35,566 bases of DNA from Eubacteriales bacterium (lineage in GTDB: Bacteria > Bacillota > Clostridia > Oscillospirales > Oscillospiraceae), in the NCBI GenBank assembly GCA_030536515.1, contig JAUNPV010000018.1, positions 1 through 35,566 of the forward strand, read 5' to 3'. This document shows, one piece after another, positions 1 to 6,952 of the stretch. The position numbers and the translations under genes were made by a program. Under the pieces are notes generated by a model. It ran no database searches. It saw nothing but the letters and a program-made list of their open reading frames with translations, and had not been told where the DNA came from. Position 1 is the stretch's first letter, and each line of letters starts with the position of its first letter.

Positions 1-28
1 CTGATACTAATAAGCCGAAAGCTTGACC
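1..28 (+). rRNA. 23S ribosomal RNA, 3' end only
   Basis: The first 28 bases (CTGATACTAATAAGCCGAAA and then GCTTGACC) match the conserved 3' terminus of bacterial 23S rRNA, where a GATACTAAT block is followed by a short purine-rich stretch and CTTGACC. The rest of the gene lies upstream of the window. The next 90 bases are processing spacer leading to tRNA-Lys. Confidence 0.85.
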
Positions 29-118
29 AAAGCGCAGGCTCAGTGAAGTCTTTAAGTAAAGCATTAAGAAAGAACAGTGTTCAGTTTTCAAGGTATATCG
101 CCTTAAATACAAGGATCT

Positions 119-194
119 GCACCTTTAGCTCAGTTGGTAGAGCAACTGACTCTTAATCAGTGGGTCCCGGGTTCGAGTCCCTGAAGGTGCACCA
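119..194 (+). tRNA. tRNA-Lys (anticodon CTT)
   Basis: A 76-base cloverleaf. The acceptor stem GCACCTT (119-125) pairs with AAGGTGC (184-190), the anticodon loop CTCTTAA carries CTT, the T-arm reads GGGTTCGAGTCCC, and CCA is encoded (192-194). It lies in the spacer just downstream of the 23S end, so it is probably co-transcribed with the rRNA operon. Confidence 0.95.
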
Positions 195-195
195 T

Positions 196-270
196 GGCCC
201 ATTGGTCAAGTGGTTAAGACAGCGGCCTCTCACGCCGTTAACATCGGTTCGAATCCGGTATGGGTCACCA
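196..270 (+). tRNA. tRNA-Glu (anticodon CTC)
   Basis: A 75-base cloverleaf. GGCCCAT (196-202) pairs with ATGGGTC (260-266), the anticodon loop CTCTCAC carries CTC, the T-arm has GGTTCGAATCC, and CCA is encoded. One base separates it from tRNA-Lys, so the two are almost certainly processed from one transcript. CTC is the less common Glu anticodon in Firmicutes, and CTT is likewise the minor Lys anticodon. Both suit a GC-rich genome that uses GAG and AAG codons heavily. Confidence 0.95.
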
Positions 271-327
271 AATCCTTGTAAAGGAATTACCTCTTCACTA
301 TTCACTCTTAACTCTTCACTAAAAGGG

Positions 328-356
328 TTGACAGGAAGTAAGAAGCATGGTATAAT
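328..356 (+). promoter_or_regulatory. Consensus sigma-A promoter for 5S rRNA and tRNA-Asn
   Basis: TTGACA (328-333), a 17-base spacer and TATAAT (351-356): a perfect consensus vegetative promoter between tRNA-Glu and the 5S gene. It implies that 5S rRNA and tRNA-Asn can be transcribed independently of the upstream 23S. Confidence 0.85.
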
Positions 357-415
357 CCCCGAGGTTAATCCGCAAAGCGGTTTAACATAACGATGGTGAA
401 GAGCCATCCACAAAA

Positions 416-530
416 GTTGGTATTGATTGCTGTGAGGGTCCACCTGTTCCCATCCCGAACACAGAAGTTAAGCTCACACGCGCCGACAATACTTGGCGGG
501 CGACTGCCCGGGAAGATAGGTAATGCCAAC
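416..530 (+). rRNA. rrf: 5S ribosomal RNA
   Basis: About 115 bases. Conserved 5S blocks are visible: the CACCTGTTCCCATCCCGAAC region and GAAGTTAAG. The terminal helix forms from GTTGGTAT (416-423) and ATGCCAAC (523-530). Instead of directly following the 23S, it is separated from it by two tRNAs and its own promoter. Confidence 0.93.
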
Positions 531-538
531 ACAAATAT

Positions 539-614
539 TCCCCCTTAGCTCAGTCGGTAGAGCGACGGACTGTTAATCCGTGTGTCGTTGGTTCGAGTCC
601 AACAGGGGGAGCCA
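539..614 (+). tRNA. tRNA-Asn (anticodon GTT)
   Basis: A 76-base cloverleaf. TCCCCCT (539-545) pairs with AGGGGGA (604-610), the anticodon loop is CTGTTAA, and CCA is encoded (612-614). It follows 5S by 8 bases and should share its promoter. The AT-rich accessory island begins just downstream, but I found no repeat of the tRNA 3' end that would mark an attachment site. Confidence 0.95.
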
Positions 615-615
615 G

Positions 616-676
616 ATGAAAGACGTCTTTGATTTGAACCACTTGAGTTCGATAGAGATGTCTTTCATTTTATTTT
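616..676 (+). terminator. Long-loop terminator after tRNA-Asn
   Basis: ATGAAAGAC (616-624) pairs with GTCTTTCAT (660-668), extended inward by TCT/AGA, around a 27-base loop. TTTATTTTC follows. It fits a terminator for the 5S/tRNA transcript, with an unusually long loop. Confidence 0.6.
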
Positions 677-773
677 CAGTTGTGCTGTAACAGCTTTTTG
701 GATTGTACAGTGTCTGCTATGAATCAACTCGAAATCAATAATGATCTAGTTCTTATGATGAAATCGTGAAAAT

Positions 774-1940
774 TCATTGATTCGAACCACCTGAGTCCAG
801 TTCGAATGGAAGCTTGTAGAAATCCAATTCTGCCTGGTCAGGTGTGCGATAGTTTATCATTGAATGGGGCCGCTTGCTATTGTAAAACTGGATATATTCA
901 CTCACACAATAACGAAAGTCCCTTTCGGATTTGTAATCCCTGCGGTATAGTTCTTCTCGCTGCAGACACGAGAAAAAGGATTCCGTAACAGCATTGTCGT
1001 GGGGAGCCCCTGGTCTTGAAAAAGATTGGGTAATATTCAATTCGGATGTCAGCTTAGCCATGGATTTAGAGGTGTAGTTTGCTCCTCTATCGGAGTGCAA
1101 TATCACGTGTGCCGTTGGTACTCGTGAGGCATATGCAGCTCGCACAGTCATATTGGTGAGTTTTGAGCTGTTGCTTTTTGAGATCGAATGGGCGATGATT
1201 TTTCTTGCATACACATCCATGATGATACAAATATAGTAGGGGACATCTTTTACTTTGAAATATGTCACATCACTTGTCCAAACCTGATTTGGCGCGTCTG
1301 CTCTGAAACGCTGCTGAATCAGGTTTTCTCTTTTCCGGGCAGTCACGGACTGGAACACCTTTTTGGAACCATTACGGACGCTGAAAAGTCCCATTTCGTG
1401 CATTAGTTTTGCAACAGTAGCTTCTGATATTCGATAGCCCATTTGCTTTAGTGTGACAGTCATCTTACCAGCACCGTAAATCTGGTTGCTGTCGTAGAAC
1501 TCTTGTAAGATAATAGGACGGAGTTCATCACATTTCTTTTTGAATTGAGTTCCCCCGTGCTTTCCACGGTGTATTCTGTTTAGAAGTGTTCCTTTATCTA
1601 TGCCTAATGAATCACAGATTACACGGAGGGGATAGTCAGATTTGCCGTACAATTTTTCTGCATATTTCAACCTGGTATCTTGTGATGCAATCATATCATC
1701 CGGCAGTGACCTGATGATGGAAAACATGGATTCAAGACGCTTAATTTTACGATTCAGGTTTTGTATGTTTCTTTGTGTGAGCTTATTTTCGTTTGCTTCC
1801 GTTGGGGTAGCCGTGTGCACCCACTTGTAGATGGTTGATTTGGAGATCCCTGTTGTCTGACTGACTTGTGAAGCTGATACGCCGTTCTTATATCTTGCGA
1901 GGATGATTTCCTTTGTTGCTGCATCATATCGTTTACTCAT
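774..1940 (-). CDS. IS3-family transposase, single fused ORF
   Basis: This 388-residue protein should be a DDE transposase that moves its own insertion sequence. Residues 1-45 form an OrfA-type helix-turn-helix (GISKSTIYKW at 31-40), followed by a short coiled-coil-like stretch (55-72). An IS150/OrfB-like HTH-21 region covers roughly 130-200. The rve integrase core has D224 (WTSDVTY), D284 (HSDRG) and E320 (NAVTESF), giving the DD(35)E spacing typical of IS3. The start at 1940 is preceded by an AGGAGG site. A 12-residue upstream extension of the frame lacks such a site. Most IS3 elements split OrfA and OrfB with a programmed frameshift, but here both halves are in one frame. The catalytic residues and length look intact. 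I could not identify convincing terminal inverted repeats or a target duplication, so the element's ends are unresolved. Confidence 0.9.
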   Translation of the reverse strand: MSKRYDAATKEIILARYKNGVSASQVSQTTGISKSTIYKWVHTATPTEANENKLTQRNIQNLNRKIKRLESMFSIIRSLPDDMIASQDTRLKYAEKLYGKSDYPLRVICDSLGIDKGTLLNRIHRGKHGGTQFKKKCDELRPIILQEFYDSNQIYGAGKMTVTLKQMGYRISEATVAKLMHEMGLFSVRNGSKKVFQSVTARKRENLIQQRFRADAPNQVWTSDVTYFKVKDVPYYICIIMDVYARKIIAHSISKSNSSKLTNMTVRAAYASRVPTAHVILHSDRGANYTSKSMAKLTSELNITQSFSRPGAPHDNAVTESFFSCLQREELYRRDYKSERDFRYCVSEYIQFYNSKRPHSMINYRTPDQAELDFYKLPFELDSGGSNQ

Positions 1941-2543
1941 GTTAAGCCTCCTAAGTGCTTGAAAGTATGTTACCATCGTTATTTTAGTATGGCGGTATAT
2001 TTCACGGCTGGACTAAGAATGATTATAATATAAAATATTAGGGGGAATTTAATAAAGTTGCACGATTGTGTGCAACTAGAACGTTATTTGAGCATACTTA
2101 TGGAAGAAGCTTATACAATACTGATAAGAGATGTAAGGGATAGTCCCAATTGGTCTATTGTATTTTGATATGGGTGAATATTTGTTGTACTTTGTGATAA
2201 AAAAACATGGAAAGAAAATGATGTGATTAAAAAGTGGAGTTTTTGACATCAAAAACGGGACTTTCTCGTATACAGTAGAGTATGATAAAGCAAGGGCTAG
2301 AATGTGATAACAGAAATAGCACTCGCAGAATTTGTCGCGCACAAGGCACATATGGAAGACGTACTTAGGGATTTTCCCAAATTAGTTGCCGGACTAATTT
2401 TGGCAATCTATAGTTTTTGCCGAATATTGTAAGTATTATCTGTATGGATAAAAAGTTTTGTTTATTATTGTACAATGAGTCAATTGACGAATTGCACAAT
2501 TAATGGTATAAATTTATATAGAAATAGAAAGGAGGTTTGACAA
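1941..2543. other. AT-rich spacer between transposase and Panacea gene
   Basis: About 600 bases of low GC. It should contain the promoter-proximal end of the IS. Visible structures are a hairpin with arms GTTGCAC/GTGCAAC (2057-2076) and a second with arms CCAAATTAGT/ACTAATTTTGG (2377-2403). A 91-codon minus-strand frame (2076-2351) has no ribosome-binding site and no recognisable features, so I do not call a gene. Confidence 0.5.
2484..2512 (+). promoter_or_regulatory. Promoter of the Panacea operon
   Basis: TTGACG (2484-2489), a 17-base spacer and TATAAA (2507-2512). It lies 31 bases upstream of the ATG at 2544, which has AAAGGAGG as its ribosome-binding site (2529-2536). Confidence 0.75.
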
Positions 2544-2990
2544 ATGTATGATGCTCTGTCTGTTGCTCACTACATTATAGATTACTGTAATGAACATGGG
2601 AGAGGCATATCGAACTTGAAGCTACAAAAGCTTATGTACTTTGTGCAAGCGGAGTTCCTTGTGTCAACTCCTAATAATACTCCGTGTTTTAAGGATAGAA
2701 TTGAGGCTTGGGACTTTGGTCCTGTTGTTCCCAATGTATATCACCAATATAAGCTATTTGGAAGCTCAATTATTCCGGCGAAAATGAATGATGTATTAGT
2801 ACCTTACTATGAAAATATTGCATTTGAAGATCAATTACTGATTGATTCGATTGTCGATGATGCTTCCAAGTATACGGCTTCTCAACTGGTTCAAATAACG
2901 CATAATCAGGCACCTTGGAAAAATGCTTATCGCAGAGGATATAATAATGAAATTACTAACATATCTATTTTAGATTATTTTAGGGAGTGA
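2544..2990 (+). CDS. Panacea-domain (DUF4065/SocA-like) protein, probable antitoxin
   Basis: A 148-residue soluble protein. Residues 3-70 show the Panacea (DUF4065) signature: NLKLQKLMYFVQ at 24-35, where a KLQKL(L/M)YF block is typical, and AWDFGPVVPNVYHQY at 55-69. The family is known from SocA and from PanAT toxin-antitoxin systems, in which this domain neutralises very diverse toxins, including membrane-active ones. The gene has its own consensus-like promoter and a strong ribosome-binding site. It ends 4 bases before the next start codon, whose ribosome-binding site (GGGAG) lies inside this gene's last codons, so the two are translationally linked. Its low-GC codon use, like that of its neighbours in the island, contrasts with the GC-rich genes beyond 8.8 kb and suggests acquisition by transfer. 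The antitoxin role is inferred from family and context. Confidence 0.8.
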   Translation: MYDALSVAHYIIDYCNEHGRGISNLKLQKLMYFVQAEFLVSTPNNTPCFKDRIEAWDFGPVVPNVYHQYKLFGSSIIPAKMNDVLVPYYENIAFEDQLLIDSIVDDASKYTASQLVQITHNQAPWKNAYRRGYNNEITNISILDYFRE

Positions 2991-2994
2991 AAGA

Positions 2995-3996
2995 ATGGAA
3001 AAACGCCCTGGAATTAATATGGCAAAGCAAGATGGAAACGAAGCTAATATGCCTGCCAAAGACATTCAAGTTCGGGATCTGCAAGCTTGGACTGATGATA
3101 TTAAATCGATTTGTAAGCAATTAGCGGTATCGTCAGATTGTTTTAACGCAGAAAAGACATATAAATCTGTAGAGGCATTTATTTTGAAACACAAAAGATG
3201 GCTATACAGTGCGGTTAGTTCTTTTTTGTTTGATTGTAGCGAACAGGATGTAAGTACATTTATTTCTAATCTTGACGGCTTGCGGGATTATGCATATCTA
3301 CAGGTAGCCAGCTGTGCCTAGGATGACAAATCACAAATAGGTCAACGAAAGGAATTTGCTACCGCAATCGATAAGCTCTGGGATCATTCCAATCTAGCAC
3401 AAACACAGAATCAATCGTTGCATGATAGTGATGCAACATTTAAGGCTCGATTTGATAAAAATCTGATTCCATTTAAATCTGAGTTTACTCATGAAATGAA
3501 TATGCAGTTTATTTCACTGATAGCAATTTTTACGGCACTTTCATTTCTAGTGTTCGGAGGAATTTCCTCACTTGATAATGTGTTTACAGATGTTGGACAT
3601 GTACCGGTTTTGGAACTAATGATTATTGGAAGCATATGGAGCTTGTGTATAACCAATTTGGTGTTTGTTTTCATCTTCTTGATCGCTAAGATGACTAAAC
3701 TGAATATAAAATCTTCGGAGCGAGAGGGGGCAACATTGAGTCAGCGGTATCCTTTCTTTGTCTGGGGTAATTTTGTGTTGTTACTGATTCTTGCTGCGGC
3801 ATCTTGGCTGTATTTTATTGATTATGCAAATGCGGGAGGTTGGCTGTTAATTTTTTCCCGGGATAATGGAGTCTTTACTACACTTTCTGGAGTTATCATT
3901 ATTTGTATTGGGTTTGGATCGTTGGCAGCGTTACTCTTACGAAATCCGAAAGATAAAAAGAATCAACCTGTCGATGATCAGACAACGAAACGCTAG
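2995..3996 (+). pseudogene. Four-helix membrane protein with in-frame amber stop, candidate PanT-like toxin
   Basis: One reading frame runs from ATG 2995 to the stop at 3996, interrupted only by TAG at 3319-3321 (codon 109). No other stop occurs between the halves. Read through, it gives 333 codons. Residues 1-165 form a soluble, mostly helical, partly charged region. Four hydrophobic segments follow near 171-190, 206-231, 253-275 and 296-315, then a short charged tail. The second half could start only at a TTG (3418), with no good ribosome-binding site. The partnership with a Panacea antitoxin 4 bases upstream suggests a membrane-targeting toxin of a PanAT pair, but I do not recognise a named family. 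A single nonsense mutation in a toxin is a plausible way to lose toxicity. Alternatives are amber readthrough, a sequencing error, or a short 108-residue functional product. Confidence 0.6.
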
Positions 3997-4106
3997 ATGG
4001 AGTTGTTTTCAGAAATAGATATTGGTAGGTATGATGACGGCTTTTTGATGCCCGAAAAGCAATATCTAGGATGAACACAGAACACAATAAAAACATCATG
4101 CGTTTT

Positions 4107-4147
4107 AACCGCCCCAGATTGTGCGGACAGCACAATCTGGGGCGGTT
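4107..4147. repeat. Perfect 18-bp hairpin without a U-tract
   Basis: AACCGCCCCAGATTGTGC (4107-4124) is exactly complementary to 4130-4147 around a 5-base loop, GGACA. It is GC-rich within an AT-rich island. Neither strand has a T-run after the stem, so a simple Rho-independent terminator is unlikely. It may be a Rho-type end structure, a repeat element or a remnant of mobile DNA. Confidence 0.7.
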
Positions 4148-4202
4148 CAGTAAGTGGGGGCGCTTGTTTTCAATAAATCAACTGTGTTTCTATTTATGTA
4201 TT

Positions 4203-4285
4203 GTCGACTGTAAGATGTCCGTCGCATAACTGATCCTCGAGACTGACTCTTCCTTTCTGCATCTTACAGCGACGATTTTTTATTT
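4203..4285 (+). terminator. Stem with 42-base loop followed by T-tract
   Basis: GTCG plus CTGTAAGATG (4203-4217, one bulged A) pairs with CATCTTACAG plus CGAC (4260-4273). GATTTTTTATTT follows. It could terminate the Panacea operon transcript, or be the 3' end of a small RNA. The loop length resembles the terminator after tRNA-Asn (616-676). Confidence 0.5.
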
Positions 4286-4395
4286 CTGTTGTAAATCAAT
4301 CATTGGAAATGCTCTATATCGCTGCCCATATATGTATCACATACAATGAGAATTAATTTTTGATTGCTTAACTTGCCATTCTATTCAATCTAGTG

Positions 4396-4423
4396 TTGCA
4401 TTTTTATGCTGTTGCGATATAAT
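4396..4423 (+). promoter_or_regulatory. Promoter of the GHKL ATPase/nuclease gene
   Basis: TTGCAT (4396-4401), a 16-base spacer and TATAAT (4418-4423), located 45 bases before the ATG at 4469. The gene therefore appears to be monocistronic. Confidence 0.7.
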
Positions 4424-4468
4424 ATAAACAAATGTTCACATATCCACAAAGATAGGAGCGTATGTGAT

Positions 4469-6385
4469 ATGGCGGAGACGATTAGAAAATCGACATTTGA
4501 AAAGGATTTTATCGAGAGAACATACTCTAGCGTTGTGTCCGATGTAACAATTGCCTTTTCGGAACTTGTTGCCAATTCATGGGATGCTGGTGCAACTTCA
4601 GTTTATATTTCGTTACCAACAAAGGCTAACGGAAAAATAATTATTGAGGACAATGGTTCCGGCATGACCGACGATGAGTTCCAGAAGCGATGGATGGTTA
4701 TTGCCTATAACCGTGTGGCTCACCAAGGGCAGTATATTGAATATGCATCGTCGCAGGGAAAGGCGAAACGTTTGGCATACGGTAGAAATGGTGTTGGCCG
4801 TCACTCAATGTTATGTTTCAATGATCAATATGAAATTGAAACATGGCGTGACGGCATATGTAATAAATACCTGATAAGTGTTGACGGTGGAGATTCTGCC
4901 TTTTCTGTGATGGAACGCAGTACTTTCCCAAAAGAAGGCCATGGTACAAAGCTGAGCGTAAAAGCTGTAAAGAAAATTCCTCAAAAAAGAGAAGTCAAGC
5001 AGACGCTTGAATATCGTTTCCTGTTTGACCCGGAGTTTGCTGTCTATGTTAATGATGAGAAGATTGAATTCCAAAATAATCTTAAGCCTTTAGTCAGCAA
5101 AGACATAGGCACCAAGGCGAAAAACAATTTCAAAATATCCATATATGCGATTCCAGAGGGCGAGAAGACTACCGCAACCAATGGAATTGCGTTTTGGGCA
5201 AGTGGACGACTTGTGGGGAATCCTTCTTGGTATGTTGGTAATACTCGTGTCGAAGATGCACGCAGAAAATTTGCATTACGACATCTTATTGTTGTTCAAG
5301 CGGACTGCCTTATTGATGATATTCAGTACGATTGGGCGAAGTTTTTGAAAACAGAAAAGGTCAATGATGTATTTTCTGCGGTAATTCAATATGTACGGGA
5401 ATACCGTATCGAATACTACAGAGGAAAGGTTTCTGAAGTTCGAAGTGATGCGATTCGTCGTAATTTAGATAGAATTGAAACTCTTTCGATTCCTGCGTTG
5501 TATGATCTCAAAGGCTTTTTTGAATATTATCTCGAACAGAGACCTGAGGTAGATAACGATGAGTTGAGTGTTATTATCGATGCGCTTGTGTCGGTTCTAC
5601 AAGCTAGAAATGGTGTGTCCTTGTTGCAGAAATTAGCCAACATGGATAGTGAAGATATTGATACCCTTAATGGCATTCTAGATGAATGGTCGATAAGCGA
5701 TATCAAAGATGTATTGGAAGAGATTGATCATAGACTCAAGGTTATCAATGCAATAGAACAACTTTGCAGTGATCCAACCACCGACGAGCTTCATGTGCTT
5801 CATCCGTTGGTAAGCCAAGCAAAGTGGCTCTTTGGCATTGAGTACGATAATCTGAACTATACTTTCAATCGCCAGCTAACTACAGTTATGCACACGCTGC
5901 TTAAATCCCAGCGCAAGGAAGATGTGGATATTAACTGGAAAAAGCGTCCGGACTTGGTTATCGGAAGTGAGTTTTCAGTGAGCTCGACATGTATTGAAGA
6001 GGTCGATGCAAACGATATGTTCTGCATCAGTAAAGTTCTGATCATTGAGCTAAAGAAGGGCGGCTTTACAATTGGACGTGGTGAAGTTGGGCAGGCAGAA
6101 GAATACATTGATTCGATTTACCATGGGAATAAACTGAATTGCAAACCGAAAATAAAAGCGTATGTGGTGGGCGATTCTGTATCTACTACTATTGGTAAAC
6201 ACAAAATACTGGAATCGTATGGAGAGGTGTATGTCTATACATATGCTCAGCTTGTCCAGACTGCCTCAAAGCGACTGTTTAATCTAAAAAACAAACTTAC
6301 AGAACGATACCATGAAATGAATGTCAAAGACTATATTTCTGAAATTCTGGACGAACCTCAGCAAACGAAAATTTTGTTAACCTGA
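4469..6385 (+). CDS. GHKL ATPase fused to PD-(D/E)xK nuclease, candidate single-gene defence protein
   Basis: A 638-residue cytoplasmic protein. The N-terminus is a GHKL (Hsp90/MutL/gyrase B-type) ATP-binding fold: ELVANSWDAGA at 32-42 (E32 and N36 for Mg-ATP), EDNGSGM at 60-66, and the glycine lid GRNGVGRHS at 105-113. A transducer-like region follows (to about 300), then a long helical linker (about 310-480). The C-terminus has a PD-(D/E)xK nuclease pattern: RPDLVIGSE with D495, IIELKKG with E527 and K529, and a Q542-x-x-x-Y motif (GQAEEY). All expected catalytic residues are visible. The start at 4469 is chosen because AGGAG (4454-4458) precedes it. An upstream ATG at 4406 lies before the -10 box. 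The gene is low-GC and next to a toxin-antitoxin-like pair and a transposase, which fits a defence island. Phage defence is inference. A DNA repair role is possible but less likely from context. Confidence 0.75.
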   Translation: MAETIRKSTFEKDFIERTYSSVVSDVTIAFSELVANSWDAGATSVYISLPTKANGKIIIEDNGSGMTDDEFQKRWMVIAYNRVAHQGQYIEYASSQGKAKRLAYGRNGVGRHSMLCFNDQYEIETWRDGICNKYLISVDGGDSAFSVMERSTFPKEGHGTKLSVKAVKKIPQKREVKQTLEYRFLFDPEFAVYVNDEKIEFQNNLKPLVSKDIGTKAKNNFKISIYAIPEGEKTTATNGIAFWASGRLVGNPSWYVGNTRVEDARRKFALRHLIVVQADCLIDDIQYDWAKFLKTEKVNDVFSAVIQYVREYRIEYYRGKVSEVRSDAIRRNLDRIETLSIPALYDLKGFFEYYLEQRPEVDNDELSVIIDALVSVLQARNGVSLLQKLANMDSEDIDTLNGILDEWSISDIKDVLEEIDHRLKVINAIEQLCSDPTTDELHVLHPLVSQAKWLFGIEYDNLNYTFNRQLTTVMHTLLKSQRKEDVDINWKKRPDLVIGSEFSVSSTCIEEVDANDMFCISKVLIIELKKGGFTIGRGEVGQAEEYIDSIYHGNKLNCKPKIKAYVVGDSVSTTIGKHKILESYGEVYVYTYAQLVQTASKRLFNLKNKLTERYHEMNVKDYISEILDEPQQTKILLT

Positions 6386-6487
6386 TTATTTATCTACCGT
6401 GAAAAACTGTTTTGCATGAGGAAAGTGGAAAGGTGAGTCCAACGAAAGGCCAGAGCTGTGAATCTTTTTCACCCAACCCTTCCAATA

Positions 6488-6521
6488 AAAAACACCATGC
6501 TTTTTGCATGGTGTTTTTTAT
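6488..6521 (+). terminator. Rho-independent terminator, target of the intron insertion
   Basis: AACACCATGC (6491-6500) and GCATGGTGTT (6506-6515) form a perfect stem around TTTTT, followed by TTTTATT. A-rich sequence on the left also makes it usable in the other direction. The group II intron starts 6 bases after the T-tract. Class C introns are known to insert just downstream of such hairpins. Confidence 0.85.
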
Positions 6522-6952
6522 TGGCCGTGCGCCCGGCGGGCGCACGTTCTAACGGGTGCAAGTCCCGAATCCGCCCGGTAGCGGGAAGGATACAGCCAAG
6601 GCCAAGGGTGTCCGTCGTGAGGCGGGATCTGAAGGAAGGCGGCGGCAAATTTCTGGCCTGACGAACAGAAATCGCATATAAGGCCCCAAGCGAGGGCAAG
6701 GCTCCGGCAAAAGTTAAAGCCCAATAGCTACACGGAATCGCTTGCGGTAAATGCGGCAGGTATATGGAGAGAAAGAATGTGCGAGTACCCGGGGAGGTCT
6801 TGCAGGCGCATGAAGTAGACGTATTCGAAAAAAAATGCGTAGTAACAACGAACTGCAAGAAGTCAGCCGAGGCCATAGTACCGGGGGGAAAAAAACCTCC
6901 GGGAAGGGCCGAACAATCGTTAGTCCTAAGTACAGGACGGAAGGAGGTCAAC

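Larger units (their letters stand above)
3997..4395. other. Non-coding spacer with two strong stem structures
   Basis: No plausible gene. It contains a perfect 18-bp hairpin (4107-4147) and a long-loop terminator-like stem (4203-4283), listed separately. The remainder is AT-rich and featureless. Confidence 0.55.

Noticed and set aside
160-443. Short frames over the tRNA and 5S region on both strands
   Set aside because: They overlap clear tRNA and rRNA genes and have no protein features.
604-614. tRNA-Asn 3' end as an integration attachment site for the island
   Set aside because: No second copy of the tRNA 3' sequence was found at the far side of the island, and no integrase gene is present.
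796-2014. Inverted AGTCCAG/CTGGACT heptamers as possible IS ends
   Set aside because: The left copy lies within the transposase coding region and the match does not extend, so it does not define the element's termini.
2076-2351. A 91-codon minus-strand frame upstream of the Panacea gene
   Set aside because: It has no ribosome-binding site, no recognisable protein character and an AT-rich chance composition.
6764-6952. N-terminal extension of the intron-encoded protein
   Set aside because: The extension covers the folded 5' part of the ribozyme. The strong ribosome-binding site and ATG at 6953 fit the normal length of class C proteins.
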